Assembly (NCBI GenBank): GCA_021808285.1
Contig: JAKBBV010000005.1
Location: forward strand, 1 to 64,000
Length of the DNA stretch: 64,000 nt
Direction: 5' to 3'
DNA from: Pseudomonadota bacterium
GTDB lineage: Bacteria; Pseudomonadota; Alphaproteobacteria; Caulobacterales; Caulobacteraceae
The notes beneath the pieces were generated by a model. It had not been told where the DNA came from. It ran no database searches and saw only the letters and a list, made by a program, of their open reading frames with translations. Shown one piece after another: positions 1 through 9,998 of this stretch. The position numbers and the translations under genes are program-made. Position 1 is the stretch's first letter, and each line of letters opens with the position of its first letter.

Positions 1-681
1 TGGCTGTCGGATCCGCTGAGTGTGATCGCGGTGGTGGGGGTTATCAACGCGGTGAATTGGTTCGACGGTATGGATGGGTTGGCCGGGGCCGTCAGCTTGG
101 CGTCGCTGTCGCTGATGGCCATCAGAGCCGTGGCGATCGGAAATGTAGGACTGGCGTCCGACCTTTTTGTGGTCATTGGCGCCGTCGCCGCGTTTCTGGT
201 TTTCAACCTTCGGGGACCTTGGCGTGCCAGGGCGTCAGTATTTATGGGCAACGCTGGTGCAGAATTGCTGGGCCTCACCATCGCCGCCGCCGCTTTCCGG
301 TTGACCCAGGACCCCGCCTATGTCGTCGCCCCAAAGTTCGCGCCGTTTGTTCTGGCCCCGCCGCTGATCGACTGCCTCGTCCTCGCAGGTAAGCGCATGC
401 TCAAGCGACAATCGCCCTTTCATGCTGATCGAGATCATATTCAGTATCTGATGCTGGATGCAGGTTTTACCCCGGTCGGGGTCACGATCATCCTCGCATC
501 GGCGACGCTCGCCCTGGGCGCATTGGCCTGGATAGGTGTCGATGTCGGTTTTCCAGGCTGGGCCTTCACGCTAACCTTCATCGGATTGTGCCTCGCTTAT
601 TTCCTGGCGACGCGGACTCGCGAGCGGGGCGTGAGCGTCTTGCGCCAGCTTCGCGCCCTGGTCGTTCCCCGCTCCGCCTGA
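1..681 (+). CDS. WecA/MraY-like undecaprenyl-phosphate glycosyl-1-phosphate transferase, C-terminal part (5' end outside window)
   Basis: Frame open from base 1; motifs NAVNWFDGMDGLAG, NLRGPWRARASVFMGNAGAELLG and multiple TM segments typical of the GT4/WecA family. Confidence 0.8.
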   Translation, partial: WLSDPLSVIAVVGVINAVNWFDGMDGLAGAVSLASLSLMAIRAVAIGNVGLASDLFVVIGAVAAFLVFNLRGPWRARASVFMGNAGAELLGLTIAAAAFRLTQDPAYVVAPKFAPFVLAPPLIDCLVLAGKRMLKRQSPFHADRDHIQYLMLDAGFTPVGVTIILASATLALGALAWIGVDVGFPGWAFTLTFIGLCLAYFLATRTRERGVSVLRQLRALVVPRSA

Positions 682-685
682 GGCG

Positions 686-1930
686 TCAACCGCTCAGGGC
701 GGCATGGACCGCGTATTGCCACTGTCCGACGGCCAAGCGAGCCCCCATGCGTGTGCTCTGGCCCATATTGGCCACCGCCTCAGGGCCCAGCGGCATCGCG
801 TTCTGGATCATATAGATCAAGATCGTGTTCTTCGCCGGATCGGCCTGCCACCAGGTGCCGAAGGCCCCGGGCCAACTGAACGCCCCCTCTGATCCGGGAC
901 CCATCCAGGCGTTGGCGGCCGGATTGTCGATGACCGACAGGCCAAGGCCGAAGCCCTGTCCGAGCCAGAATGGCATGCCCATGAACGTCTTCTGGCGCTG
1001 ATCAGGGGTGAGGCGGTTGGTGCGCATCAGGCGCACCGTTTCGGGTTTCAGGAGTCGCACGCCATCCACCTCACCGTCATTGAGCAGCATGCGGGCGAAC
1101 TTCAGATAGTCGTCGACGGTGGAGAGTAGGGCGCCGCCCCCACCGCAGAAAGCCGGTGGCGCGTCGTGCGCAGGAAAGGCGACCGGGTTGAGCTGGTCGG
1201 CGACTTCGTCAAGCCGATAAACCACCGCTTGGCGATCGCGCTTTTCGGGCGGAGCGTAGAAATCGGTGTCGGTCATGCCCAGGGGTGTGAAGATCTTCTC
1301 CTTCAGCAGAGTGCGGAAATCCGTTCCGGCCACCCGCGCGGCGACGAAGCCGAGGACATCGGTGGCGTGGCTATAGTGGAAGCGCTCCCCTGGGGGGTAG
1401 GAGAGGGGAAGATTGGCTAGTGCGGCCATCCAGCTGTCCGGCGAGGTCGGCGTCGCGAGCACGTCCCCCAGGGCCCGCTGGTGGGCGTGGGCGATAGGCC
1501 CTACCGAGGTGAAGGCGTAGGCGAGTCCTGCGCGATGGGTCATGAGGTCGTCGAAGGTGATGGCGCGCGCGGCGGGATAGGTGTCGTCCAAAGGGCCTTC
1601 GGAGTCCCGGAGCACCTTCATGTGCGCGAACTCGGGCGCCCACTTCACGATCGGGTCCTCAAGCGAGAACAGACCCTCTTCCATCAGCATCAGTGCCGCC
1701 GCTGTGGTCACGGGCTTGGTCATGGATGCGATGCGGAAGATCGTATCGCGGGTCATGGGCCTGTCTCGGGCGATATCGCGCCGGCCCAGGCAGGCGACGT
1801 CGGCGATCACGCCGTTGCGCCAGATCAAGGTCACGGCGCCGGATATATCGCCCGAGGCGATGACCGCCTCCAGCGGCGCCTGGGCCGCCTTCAGTCCATC
1901 CGCATCGAACCCGCCCTTGGCTGCAGCCAT
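686..1930 (-). CDS. Serine hydrolase, class C beta-lactamase / family VIII esterase fold
   Basis: SMTK (SxxK) catalytic motif in FRIASMTKPVTTAAALMLMEEG; YSHATDVLG; start chosen at the Met preceded by GAGGAG, alternative Met at 1990. Confidence 0.85.
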   Translation of the reverse strand: MAAAKGGFDADGLKAAQAPLEAVIASGDISGAVTLIWRNGVIADVACLGRRDIARDRPMTRDTIFRIASMTKPVTTAAALMLMEEGLFSLEDPIVKWAPEFAHMKVLRDSEGPLDDTYPAARAITFDDLMTHRAGLAYAFTSVGPIAHAHQRALGDVLATPTSPDSWMAALANLPLSYPPGERFHYSHATDVLGFVAARVAGTDFRTLLKEKIFTPLGMTDTDFYAPPEKRDRQAVVYRLDEVADQLNPVAFPAHDAPPAFCGGGGALLSTVDDYLKFARMLLNDGEVDGVRLLKPETVRLMRTNRLTPDQRQKTFMGMPFWLGQGFGLGLSVIDNPAANAWMGPGSEGAFSWPGAFGTWWQADPAKNTILIYMIQNAMPLGPEAVANMGQSTRMGARLAVGQWQYAVHAALSG

Positions 1931-2029
1931 GCCTCGCTCCTCTGCGACCGGTCTGGACGAGGCGATACCCGACGCCGGTTCTTGACCCATTAAATCCTCA
2001 CAGACGCCGCCGCCGCAAGCCGCCTTTCC

Positions 2030-2051
2030 CATATAAAGATAGCTTTATATG
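2030..2051. promoter_or_regulatory. Perfect 9-4-9 palindrome CATATAAAG-ATAG-CTTTATATG upstream of metK (candidate operator)
   Basis: Direct reading; arms are exact reverse complements, AT-rich island in GC-rich DNA, 78 bp upstream of the metK ATG. Confidence 0.65.
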
Positions 2052-2129
2052 ATGGGAGAACCTGTGCTAGGTCCCCGCCATCGTCGCGACCTTCGCTACC
2101 CCGAACGCCTCCAGCCTGAAGAGACCCGC

Positions 2130-3299
2130 ATGCACGCTGACCGCTCCCGGTACCTTTTCACCAGTGAGAGCGTTTCCGAAGGCCACCCTGACAAGGTGGC
2201 CGACCGCATTTCCGATACCGTGGTCGACGCCTTTCTGGCGGCCGACGCCTATTCTCGGGTCGCGTGCGAGACTCTCGTGACGACCAACCGCGTCGTGCTT
2301 GCGGGCGAGGTTCGCGGACCAGCGGGGGTGATCGAGAGCCTCGAGTCCAAGGTGCGCGAGGCCATCGCCGACATCGGCTACGAGCAGGATGGCTTCCATT
2401 GGCGCCATGCCGACTATGCTTGCCACCTGCATGGACAGTCTGCCGACATCGCCATGGGCGTGGACTCCGCCGGCAATAAGGACGAAGGCGCCGGCGACCA
2501 GGGCATCATGTTCGGCTACGCCACGGCCGAGACGCCGGAGCTCATGCCGGCTCCCCTGCAATATTCGCACAATATCCTGCGCAATCTCGCCAAGGCGCGC
2601 CGGGCGGATCGGGGTCTCGGCCTGGAGCCGGACGCCAAGAGCCAGGTCACCTTGGTCTATGAGAACGGTGTTCCCGTGCGCGCCGACTCCATCGTGCTCT
2701 CGACCCAACATCGCGAGGGTCTGAGCCCCGCCGACATATTCGATATCGTCAAACCCTATATTCTGGCAGTGTTTCCGGAGGGCTTTGTCGACGACAAGAC
2801 CGCCTGGCACGTCAATCCCACCGGCAATTTCGTCATCGGCGGGCCGGATGGCGACTGCGGCCTCACGGGTCGCAAGATCATCGTCGACACCTATGGTGGC
2901 GCTGCGCCCCACGGCGGCGGCGCCTTTTCGGGCAAGGACCCCACCAAGGTCGATCGCTCGGCCGCTTATGCCTGCCGCTATCTGGCCAAGAACGTGGTCG
3001 CCGCGGGCCTCGCCAAGGCCTGTACGATCCAGATCGGCTACGCCATCGGCGTCTCCGCGCCTCTCAGCTTCTATGTCAATCTCGTGGACGGGGAGGTCGA
3101 TCCCGCCAGGCTTGAGGATATCTTGCCCCAACTCATCGGCGGGGCGACGCCTCGCGCCATTCGCGAGCATCTGAGCCTAAACCGACCCATCTATGCCCGC
3201 ACGACCGCCTATGGCCATTTTGGCCGGGCGCCGGAAGCCGACGGGGGCTTTTCCTGGGAGAAGACCGACCTGGTGGGGGCGTTGAAGCGGGCGTTCTGA
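2130..3299 (+). CDS. metK: S-adenosylmethionine synthetase
   Basis: [59 protein letters not shown]. Confidence 0.97.
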   Translation: MHADRSRYLFTSESVSEGHPDKVADRISDTVVDAFLAADAYSRVACETLVTTNRVVLAGEVRGPAGVIESLESKVREAIADIGYEQDGFHWRHADYACHLHGQSADIAMGVDSAGNKDEGAGDQGIMFGYATAETPELMPAPLQYSHNILRNLAKARRADRGLGLEPDAKSQVTLVYENGVPVRADSIVLSTQHREGLSPADIFDIVKPYILAVFPEGFVDDKTAWHVNPTGNFVIGGPDGDCGLTGRKIIVDTYGGAAPHGGGAFSGKDPTKVDRSAAYACRYLAKNVVAAGLAKACTIQIGYAIGVSAPLSFYVNLVDGEVDPARLEDILPQLIGGATPRAIREHLSLNRPIYARTTAYGHFGRAPEADGGFSWEKTDLVGALKRAF

Positions 3300-3351
3300 C
3301 GGGCGAGTCGGGTCGCCCTGACGGAGGCGAGCTTGGCGCTTGCGCTTCGTC

Positions 3352-3930
3352 CTAAGGGCCGGACGACCTGGCCTCGCTCAAGGCATCCGCCATGTCTGGA
3401 GCGGTGCTGGAGGCCGGCGAACGGCTCGCCAGGGGCGGCGGCGGGGGCTGGTTTAGGAGGGGCACAATCACGCTGTTGAGGGTGTCGAGGTCGAAGGCGC
3501 CCGCCCTGGAATAACGCACCACGCCATCGCGGCCGATCACATAATTGGTCGGAAACTCCCTCGGCGCATCATAGGCCCCCCTAAATCGCCAGGCCATGTC
3601 CAGGGCCACCACCTTGGACAGCGGCTTCAGCCGGCTCAGGGGAAGCGAGTTCTCGTCGGTAACGGCCAGGACCTTGAGGCCGCGGGCGCCCTGCTGTCGC
3701 AAATAGGAATCCAGTAGCGGCATTTCCTTGCGGCAGGGTCCGCACCAGGTCGCCCAATAGTTGATGATCAGAACCTGACCGCGATAGTCCGCCAGGCTCA
3801 CCTTTTGGCCATTGAAAGTCGTGGCCTGGAAGTTGGGCGCAGGCTTGCCGACCTCGATCTTCTCCAGCGCCCTGGTCGAGCCAGCTGCGAACAGCACGGC
3901 GAGACAGGCTGCGACGAACAGACGGGACAT
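3352..3930 (-). CDS. TlpA-family thioredoxin-like (exported thiol:disulfide reductase)
   Basis: Signal peptide; WATWCGPCRKEMPLL CxxC motif; NYVIGRDGVVRY. Confidence 0.9.
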   Translation of the reverse strand: MSRLFVAACLAVLFAAGSTRALEKIEVGKPAPNFQATTFNGQKVSLADYRGQVLIINYWATWCGPCRKEMPLLDSYLRQQGARGLKVLAVTDENSLPLSRLKPLSKVVALDMAWRFRGAYDAPREFPTNYVIGRDGVVRYSRAGAFDLDTLNSVIVPLLNQPPPPPLASRSPASSTAPDMADALSEARSSGP

Positions 3931-4143
3931 GGGCGGTAATCTCCATGAACGGAGGGACAGGCAACCTAGTCCAGGGCGTTGTGGAGGTCGAGCAGGCGCT
4001 CCCAAGTCCTGGGACGCGCTCCCTGGTCAAGCGTCTCGAACGCGACTAAGAGGACTGCCCCTCAAGGAGAAAGCCAATGCGGAAGATGCGTTGCCGGTCG
4101 TGTGAACGACGCCCCACGCCCCTCCCGCATGCGCAGGTTCTCC

Positions 4144-5436
4144 ATGTCCCGACCTTCTCTCTCCCCCAACTCCACAGGCCACGCGCCTGAGCTTGTCCCA
4201 GGCCGCCAGGCGGCCCAGGCCTTCATCTTCGTTACCATATTGCTGGATTTCATGGCGATGGGAGTCATCGTCCCCGTCCTGCCGCGCCTGATCCAGACCT
4301 TGGGCGGGGGCACGGCAGGTCAGGTCGCCAAGATCTTTGGCGTCTTCGCTGCGATCTTCGCCCTGCTCCAGTTCATCGCCCAGCCAGTTCAGGGCGCCCT
4401 TTCCGACAGGTTCGGTCGGCGGCCGATCATCCTGGCCTCCAACTTTGGGCTTGGATTTGACTATATGCTGATGGCTCTGGCGCCTGGTCTGGGATGGCTG
4501 CTCCTGGGTCGGATCATCGCCGGAGCGGCGGCGGGCAGCCTGCCGGCGGCCAGCGCCTATATGGCGGACGTCTCGGGAGGAGAGGACCGGGCTGGAGGGT
4601 TCGGCCGAATCTGGGCCGCGGCGTCGGCCGGCATCGTGCTCGGTCCGCTGCTCGGCGGAGCGCTGAGCGGCGTCGACCTGCGGGCGCCGTTCTGGGCCGC
4701 CGCCGGCCTCAGCCTCGCCAACGGCCTTTATGGTCTGTTTGTACTGCCCGAGTCCCTGCGGCGGGAGCATCGCGCGCCGGTTCAGTTCAATCAGCTGAAC
4801 CCGGTCGGGGCTCTGGTCCATCTGGGACGCCGCTACCCGGGACTTCTGGGAATGATGCTTGTTAGCTTCCTGTCCGGCCTGACTTGGCAGGGGATCAACC
4901 CATTGTTCGTCGTCTACACGATCTTTCGCTATCATTGGACGCCGCTGGACATCAGCCTGCTTCTGGCGGTGCTGGGCGGCTGCAACTGTGTGCTGCAGAT
5001 CTGGATCACACCCCTGGCGGTGAAGTGGGCGGGCGAGCGGCGCGTGGCGCTGTTCGGCATAGCCGCCCAGGTCGCTGCGCTTTTGACCTTCGGCCTGGCG
5101 CAGAGCAGCGGTCGGTTCTGGCTGGGCGTGCCGCTGCTTTGCGCCGGCAATCTCGCGGGTCCGGCCTGGCAGGCCCTGATCTCCAATCGCGTCAGCGCCA
5201 CCGAACAGGGGCGGCTCTCGGGTGCGCTAAGCGGCCTCTTCGCCGTGGCCGGCATCGTTGCGCCGATCACCCTGACCAGCCTCTTCGCAATGGTGACGGG
5301 TGCAAAGTTCACCTCCCTCTGGCTGGGGGCGCCGTTCTTTGTCGCTTGCTTCACCTCGGCCCTGGCCTTCGCCGTCGCGGCTCTGACGAGCCGACAGCCG
5401 GGGAGGGGCCCGGAGGCTGTCGAGATGGGGGTTTGA
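4144..5436 (+). CDS. MFS transporter, TetA-like (DHA1 family)
   Basis: GALSDRFGRRPIILAS motif A, multiple TM segments, LDFMAMGVIVPVLPRL. Confidence 0.88.
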   Translation: MSRPSLSPNSTGHAPELVPGRQAAQAFIFVTILLDFMAMGVIVPVLPRLIQTLGGGTAGQVAKIFGVFAAIFALLQFIAQPVQGALSDRFGRRPIILASNFGLGFDYMLMALAPGLGWLLLGRIIAGAAAGSLPAASAYMADVSGGEDRAGGFGRIWAAASAGIVLGPLLGGALSGVDLRAPFWAAAGLSLANGLYGLFVLPESLRREHRAPVQFNQLNPVGALVHLGRRYPGLLGMMLVSFLSGLTWQGINPLFVVYTIFRYHWTPLDISLLLAVLGGCNCVLQIWITPLAVKWAGERRVALFGIAAQVAALLTFGLAQSSGRFWLGVPLLCAGNLAGPAWQALISNRVSATEQGRLSGALSGLFAVAGIVAPITLTSLFAMVTGAKFTSLWLGAPFFVACFTSALAFAVAALTSRQPGRGPEAVEMGV

Positions 5437-5472
5437 CGCCTGTCCGCGGGCGAAATCCCGGATCTGTGCGGG

Positions 5473-6927
5473 CTATCTCCTCATGCCCCCTGAGCCCTGG
5501 CGCATGCGGGTCTTCAGCGTGAATACGCCGTCCCCGGATAATATGCCCCCACGGGCGAGAAGCCGGCCGCCTTGCCAGTTCGCGAGGCCGAGCTCGGGGC
5601 GGCCCAGGGCGAACTGCCCATCCACCCATCGGGTGAAGCCATCGCCGACAAAGGCGGCGTCCAGGGCATCGAAAGCCTGATCGATGACCGCTTCGTCCCT
5701 GGCGATCACCGAGGCCACGAACCGTGGGCTTAAGCGGTTGAAGAGCGAAATCGCTTCATCGAGGTCCTCGACGATTTCCAGACTCAGCTCGGGAACTTCG
5801 TCCCACTCCCATTCGGTCCCCAAGTCCTCTCGGGCGATGGGCTCGGCGGGGGGATGCGCGGAGGGCAGAAGCGGCCAGGCTTGAGGGCCAGCATGCAGCC
5901 GGGGTCGGACGCCGCGTGCCGCGCCCGCCGCCTCCAGACCCGCCAGGACGGCGGGCAGGAGCTGCTCGGCTTGAGAGCGCGGCAAGAGGCAGACATTCAG
6001 CGTGTTGCACACCTTGCGGTCGAGGGAGGCGGCGATCAGCGCCTCCAGCCGCGCCGGGTCGGCGGTGTGGTGGGCCAGCAGCCACGCTCCACCGGTCCCG
6101 TGGAGGCTGACTGGCGTCCCGGCCTGGCGGGCGATTTGGCCGAGCTGGGCCACGGCGGGGCCTGAGCCCCGAGCGACGGCTAGCGACAGGCGGGAATCGT
6201 TGAACAGGGCCCATCCGGCGGCATGGGCTGGGCTCTCCAGAAGAAGGGCGGCAGCTTCGGGCAGGCCGGCCTCGGTCAGGGCGGGCCTAAGGGCGAGGCG
6301 CATCATGGCGCGCGCGGTCTCCAGGGCGTCGGAGCCGATGCGGAAGACGACGCTGTCGCCACTGCGGATCACCCCGGCGGCGTCGGCCAGAACATTGGGC
6401 CGCCCCTCGAACACGAAGCCCACGACACCCAGAGGCGCCGTGATGAGTTCGACGCTCCAGTTCCCGTGATTGAGGCGCTCGGCGACGCGGCCTCGGCCGG
6501 GCGCGGCGTCGCGCCAACTGCGTAGGCCGGCGATCATGTCCGCGCGCAGGGTCTCCGAGGCGATGAGCCGCGTTATGCTGCGGCCCGCCGCGCGGGCCCG
6601 GGCCACGTCGGCGGTGTTGATTTCGGCGATCTCGGCCCAGATGGCGCGGTCTTCCAGACGCTCTGCGAACCGCGCGAAGAAGCCGCTTATGGCGTCGTCA
6701 TCCGCCCTTTGCAGCGTCTCGAACGCCTCCCGCGCCCGCGTCACGGCCGTCTGGGCGATGATCTGCGCCTCGCGCGGGACATGCAGCAAACGCCCGTCGT
6801 TCTGGAGGACGATCAATCGGTCGCCAGCCGCGAATGTCGCCGCCAGCTCCGGCGGGACGCGTGTGATCCGATCCCCGCCATAGGGGATGGCCATGTGGGG
6901 CTCCAGGTGTTCCAGGCGCTCGCTCAT
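5473..6927 (-). CDS. ProA-like (gamma-glutamyl phosphate reductase family) aldehyde dehydrogenase with N-terminal extension
   Basis: GVVGFVFEGRPNVLADAAG, SLDRKVCNTLNVCLLP catalytic Cys region, REDLGTEWEWDEVPELSLEIV. Confidence 0.8.
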   Translation of the reverse strand: MSERLEHLEPHMAIPYGGDRITRVPPELAATFAAGDRLIVLQNDGRLLHVPREAQIIAQTAVTRAREAFETLQRADDDAISGFFARFAERLEDRAIWAEIAEINTADVARARAAGRSITRLIASETLRADMIAGLRSWRDAAPGRGRVAERLNHGNWSVELITAPLGVVGFVFEGRPNVLADAAGVIRSGDSVVFRIGSDALETARAMMRLALRPALTEAGLPEAAALLLESPAHAAGWALFNDSRLSLAVARGSGPAVAQLGQIARQAGTPVSLHGTGGAWLLAHHTADPARLEALIAASLDRKVCNTLNVCLLPRSQAEQLLPAVLAGLEAAGAARGVRPRLHAGPQAWPLLPSAHPPAEPIAREDLGTEWEWDEVPELSLEIVEDLDEAISLFNRLSPRFVASVIARDEAVIDQAFDALDAAFVGDGFTRWVDGQFALGRPELGLANWQGGRLLARGGILSGDGVFTLKTRMRQGSGGMRR

Positions 6928-7040
6928 AGGCCAGCCATAGCGCCGTTGAGGCTTTGACGCCTAGCATGCGTGTGAGGCCTTGGCGCAGGTCGCGTCGTCT
7001 GGCTAAAGCGTCGCCGAGCATCCGCGAGAAGGAAGATCCC

Positions 7041-8156
7041 ATGCAGACCCGCGCCGCCGTCGCCTGGAAAGCGGGTGCGCCGCTCTCGATCGAGACTGTC
7101 GAGCTGGAGGGCCCCCGCGCCGGCGAGGTATTGGTGGAGATCAAGGCCACCGGCGTCTGCCATACCGACGAGTTCACCCGCTCCGGCGCGGATCCCGAGG
7201 GTCTGTTCCCCGCCATTCTCGGCCATGAGGGCGCCGGCGTGGTGGTCGAGGTGGGCGAGGGCGTGACCTCGGTCCGGCCCGGCGACCATGTCATACCGCT
7301 CTACACACCCGAATGCCGCCAATGTAAGTCGTGCCTCTCCCGGCGCACAAATCTTTGCACCTCGATCCGCGCGACTCAGGGCCGCGGCCTCATGCCCGAC
7401 GGCTCAAGCCGCTTTTCGATCGGCGGCCAGAGCGTCATGCACTATATGGGCTGCTCCACCTTCGCCCATCATACTGTCTTGCCCGAGATCGCGCTGGCCA
7501 AGGTCCGTGAGGACGCTCCGTTCGACAAGATCTGCTATATCGGTTGCGGCGTGACCACGGGTGTGGGCGCGGTGATCTGGACGGCCAAGGTCTGGCCGGG
7601 CGCCAATGTCGTGGTGTTCGGCCTGGGCGGCATCGGGCTCAATGTCATCCAGGGCGCACGCATGGCCGGCGCCGACAAGGTCATCGGGGTCGATCTCAAT
7701 CCAGGGCGCGAGACCATCGCTCGGGCCTTCGGCATGACTCACTTCGTCAATCCCGACACGGTCGGCCGGGACAAGGTGGTTGAGGCTCTCCTAGATCTCA
7801 CGGGCGGCGGGGCGGACTTTTCGTTCGAGTGCATCGGCAATGTCACGACCATGCGCCAAGCCCTGGAATGCTGTCATCGCGGCTGGGGCGAGAGCATCAT
7901 CATCGGCGTCGCCGGCGCCGGGCAGGAGATCTCCACACGGCCGTTCCAGCTTGTCACCGGGCGGGTTTGGAAGGGTACGGCCTTCGGCGGCGCGCGCGGA
8001 CGCACGGACGTGCCGCGGATCGTCGACTGGTACATGGAGGGAAAGCTCCAGATCGATCCCTTGATCACTCATCTTCTGCCGCTCGAACGGATCAATGAGG
8101 CTTTCGACCTCATGCATGCCGGCGACAGCATCCGCGCCGTGGTGATGCATGACTGA
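7041..8156 (+). CDS. S-(hydroxymethyl)glutathione dehydrogenase / class III alcohol dehydrogenase
   Basis: GHEGAGVVVEVGEGV, CRQCKSCLSRRTNLC zinc motif, SIRATQGRGLMPDGSSRFS, FECIGNVTTMRQALECCHRGWGESIIIGVA. Confidence 0.95.
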   Translation: MQTRAAVAWKAGAPLSIETVELEGPRAGEVLVEIKATGVCHTDEFTRSGADPEGLFPAILGHEGAGVVVEVGEGVTSVRPGDHVIPLYTPECRQCKSCLSRRTNLCTSIRATQGRGLMPDGSSRFSIGGQSVMHYMGCSTFAHHTVLPEIALAKVREDAPFDKICYIGCGVTTGVGAVIWTAKVWPGANVVVFGLGGIGLNVIQGARMAGADKVIGVDLNPGRETIARAFGMTHFVNPDTVGRDKVVEALLDLTGGGADFSFECIGNVTTMRQALECCHRGWGESIIIGVAGAGQEISTRPFQLVTGRVWKGTAFGGARGRTDVPRIVDWYMEGKLQIDPLITHLLPLERINEAFDLMHAGDSIRAVVMHD

Positions 8157-8183
8157 CGCGCCCGTCCTCTGGCGCCCCGCGCG

Positions 8184-9992
8184 GTGAACGCAGAGGCGGC
8201 CAGCTCTGATCGCTCCGGGCCCTCTCCGTCCGCGGCGGGGCGTCCGGCGCTCCTGCGCCTGTGGCTGCATCTGGTCGTCCTTCTGAGAACCCAGATCCGG
8301 GCCAGTGAGATCTGGTTGGCGGTGATATGCGCCGGGGTCGGGCTTGCCGCCGGCCTGGGCGCGGTGGCCACAGCGCTGTCCGCGCACCTGCTTCAGGGCC
8401 TGCTCTACGGAATTTCGCCGCTGCGGCGGCTTTCCACCATCCCCCTTGTCCCACTGGAGCGGCTGCCCATCCTGCCCCTGGGCGGCCTGAGTCTGGGCCT
8501 GATGACACTGTGGTGGGCGCGACGTCGCCCCGGAGTCATCGTTGACCCGGTCGAGGCCAACGCCCTGCACGGCGGTCGAATGTCCCTGCGCGACAGCCTG
8601 TTCGTGGTCGCCCAGTGTCTGTCATCCAACGGTTTTGGCGCTTCGGTGGGCCTGGAGGCGGCCTACGCCCAGCTGGGCGGGGCCTTCGCCTCGATCACCG
8701 GGCGCGCGCTCAACCTTCGCCGCACGGACCTTCGCACCTTCGTCGGCGCCGGCGCCGGCGCGGGCATAGCGGCGGCCTTCGGCGCCCCTCTCACCGGGGC
8801 GTTCTACGCTTTCGAGATCGTCATCGGCGCCTATACCACGGCCAATGTAGCGCCTGTGGTCATGGCCGCCCTGGCCGGGGCGCTGGTGAGCCGCCTCCTG
8901 GGTGTCGACAGCCTCGTGATCCGAATGCCCGCCACGGACATCGTCTCGGCGCTGCACTACCTGATCTTCGCCGGTCTGGGCCTGATCTGCGCGGTCTACG
9001 GGATCCTGATCATGCGCGCCGTGGCCCTGGTCGACCGGACGGTCTCGCTTCTGCCCCTGCCGCGTTGGGCGAGGCCGGCCCTGGGCGGCGTCCTCCTCGC
9101 GGCGATCGCCTTCTATGAGCCGCAGACGCTGTCCGCCGGCCACGGCGCCTTGCACCTGGGTCTGGAGCAGAGCCTCGGTCCGCGCGCCCTGGCGCTGCTT
9201 GTGGCGGCCAAGACCTGCGCCTCCATTCTGGCCCTGGGATTCAGTTTCCGCGGCGGCCTCTTCTTCGCCTCTCTCTACCTTGGGACCCTAGTGGGGCGGC
9301 TGTTCGTGGTGGTCCTGGCGGCGATCGGTCTGCATACGGGGATCGACCCGGTGGCCGCCTCGCTCGTGGGCATGGGCGCCATGGCCGTGGCCATCATCGG
9401 CGGCCCATTCACCATGAGCTTCCTGGTGCTGGAGACCACGGGCGATTTCGGTTTGGCGGCAGCGACCTTGGCCGCGGCGATTGTCGCCAGCCTGATGGTG
9501 CGGGAGACCTTCGGCTACTCTTTCTCCACCTGGCGGCTGCATCTGCGCGGCGAAACCATCCGCAGCGCCCATGATGTGGGCTGGCTGCGTTCACTGACGG
9601 CCGGGCGAATGATGCGGCGTGACCGCCCCACTGCGCCCGCCGACATGCGGGTCGAGGACTTCCGCTTGCAGTTCCCCCTCGGGTCGGTGCGAACAGTCTT
9701 CGTCGTCGACGGGCAGGGGGCCTATGCCGGGCTGGCGCCTGTCGCCGCGGTCCATGCGGAGAAGGATGGCGCCCGGCTCATTGGCGATCTGTCGGTGCTG
9801 AGAGACCGCGCTCTAATGCCTGATATGACGATCAAGGACTGTATGGCGGTATTCGACGCAACGGCCAGCGATGAGCTTGCGGTGCTGGATGAGGCGGGCA
9901 GGCCTCTGGGCGTCCTCTCGGAGGCCTATGCGACCCGACGCTATGCCGAGGAGCTCGAGAAGGCCCGCCGCGACCTCACCGGAGGCGACTGA
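8184..9992 (+). CDS. ClC-family chloride channel/antiporter with C-terminal CBS-like region
   Basis: VGAGAGAGIAAAFGAPLTGAFYAFEIVIG, FRGGLFFASLYLGTLVGR; hydrophobic TM pattern. Confidence 0.88.
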   Translation: MNAEAASSDRSGPSPSAAGRPALLRLWLHLVVLLRTQIRASEIWLAVICAGVGLAAGLGAVATALSAHLLQGLLYGISPLRRLSTIPLVPLERLPILPLGGLSLGLMTLWWARRRPGVIVDPVEANALHGGRMSLRDSLFVVAQCLSSNGFGASVGLEAAYAQLGGAFASITGRALNLRRTDLRTFVGAGAGAGIAAAFGAPLTGAFYAFEIVIGAYTTANVAPVVMAALAGALVSRLLGVDSLVIRMPATDIVSALHYLIFAGLGLICAVYGILIMRAVALVDRTVSLLPLPRWARPALGGVLLAAIAFYEPQTLSAGHGALHLGLEQSLGPRALALLVAAKTCASILALGFSFRGGLFFASLYLGTLVGRLFVVVLAAIGLHTGIDPVAASLVGMGAMAVAIIGGPFTMSFLVLETTGDFGLAAATLAAAIVASLMVRETFGYSFSTWRLHLRGETIRSAHDVGWLRSLTAGRMMRRDRPTAPADMRVEDFRLQFPLGSVRTVFVVDGQGAYAGLAPVAAVHAEKDGARLIGDLSVLRDRALMPDMTIKDCMAVFDATASDELAVLDEAGRPLGVLSEAYATRRYAEELEKARRDLTGGD

Positions 9993-9998
9993 GCCGTA

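Noticed and set aside
2067-3170. 367-aa ORF antisense to metK
   Set aside because: Long antisense frames are expected in high-GC DNA; no recognisable domain and metK is certain on the other strand.
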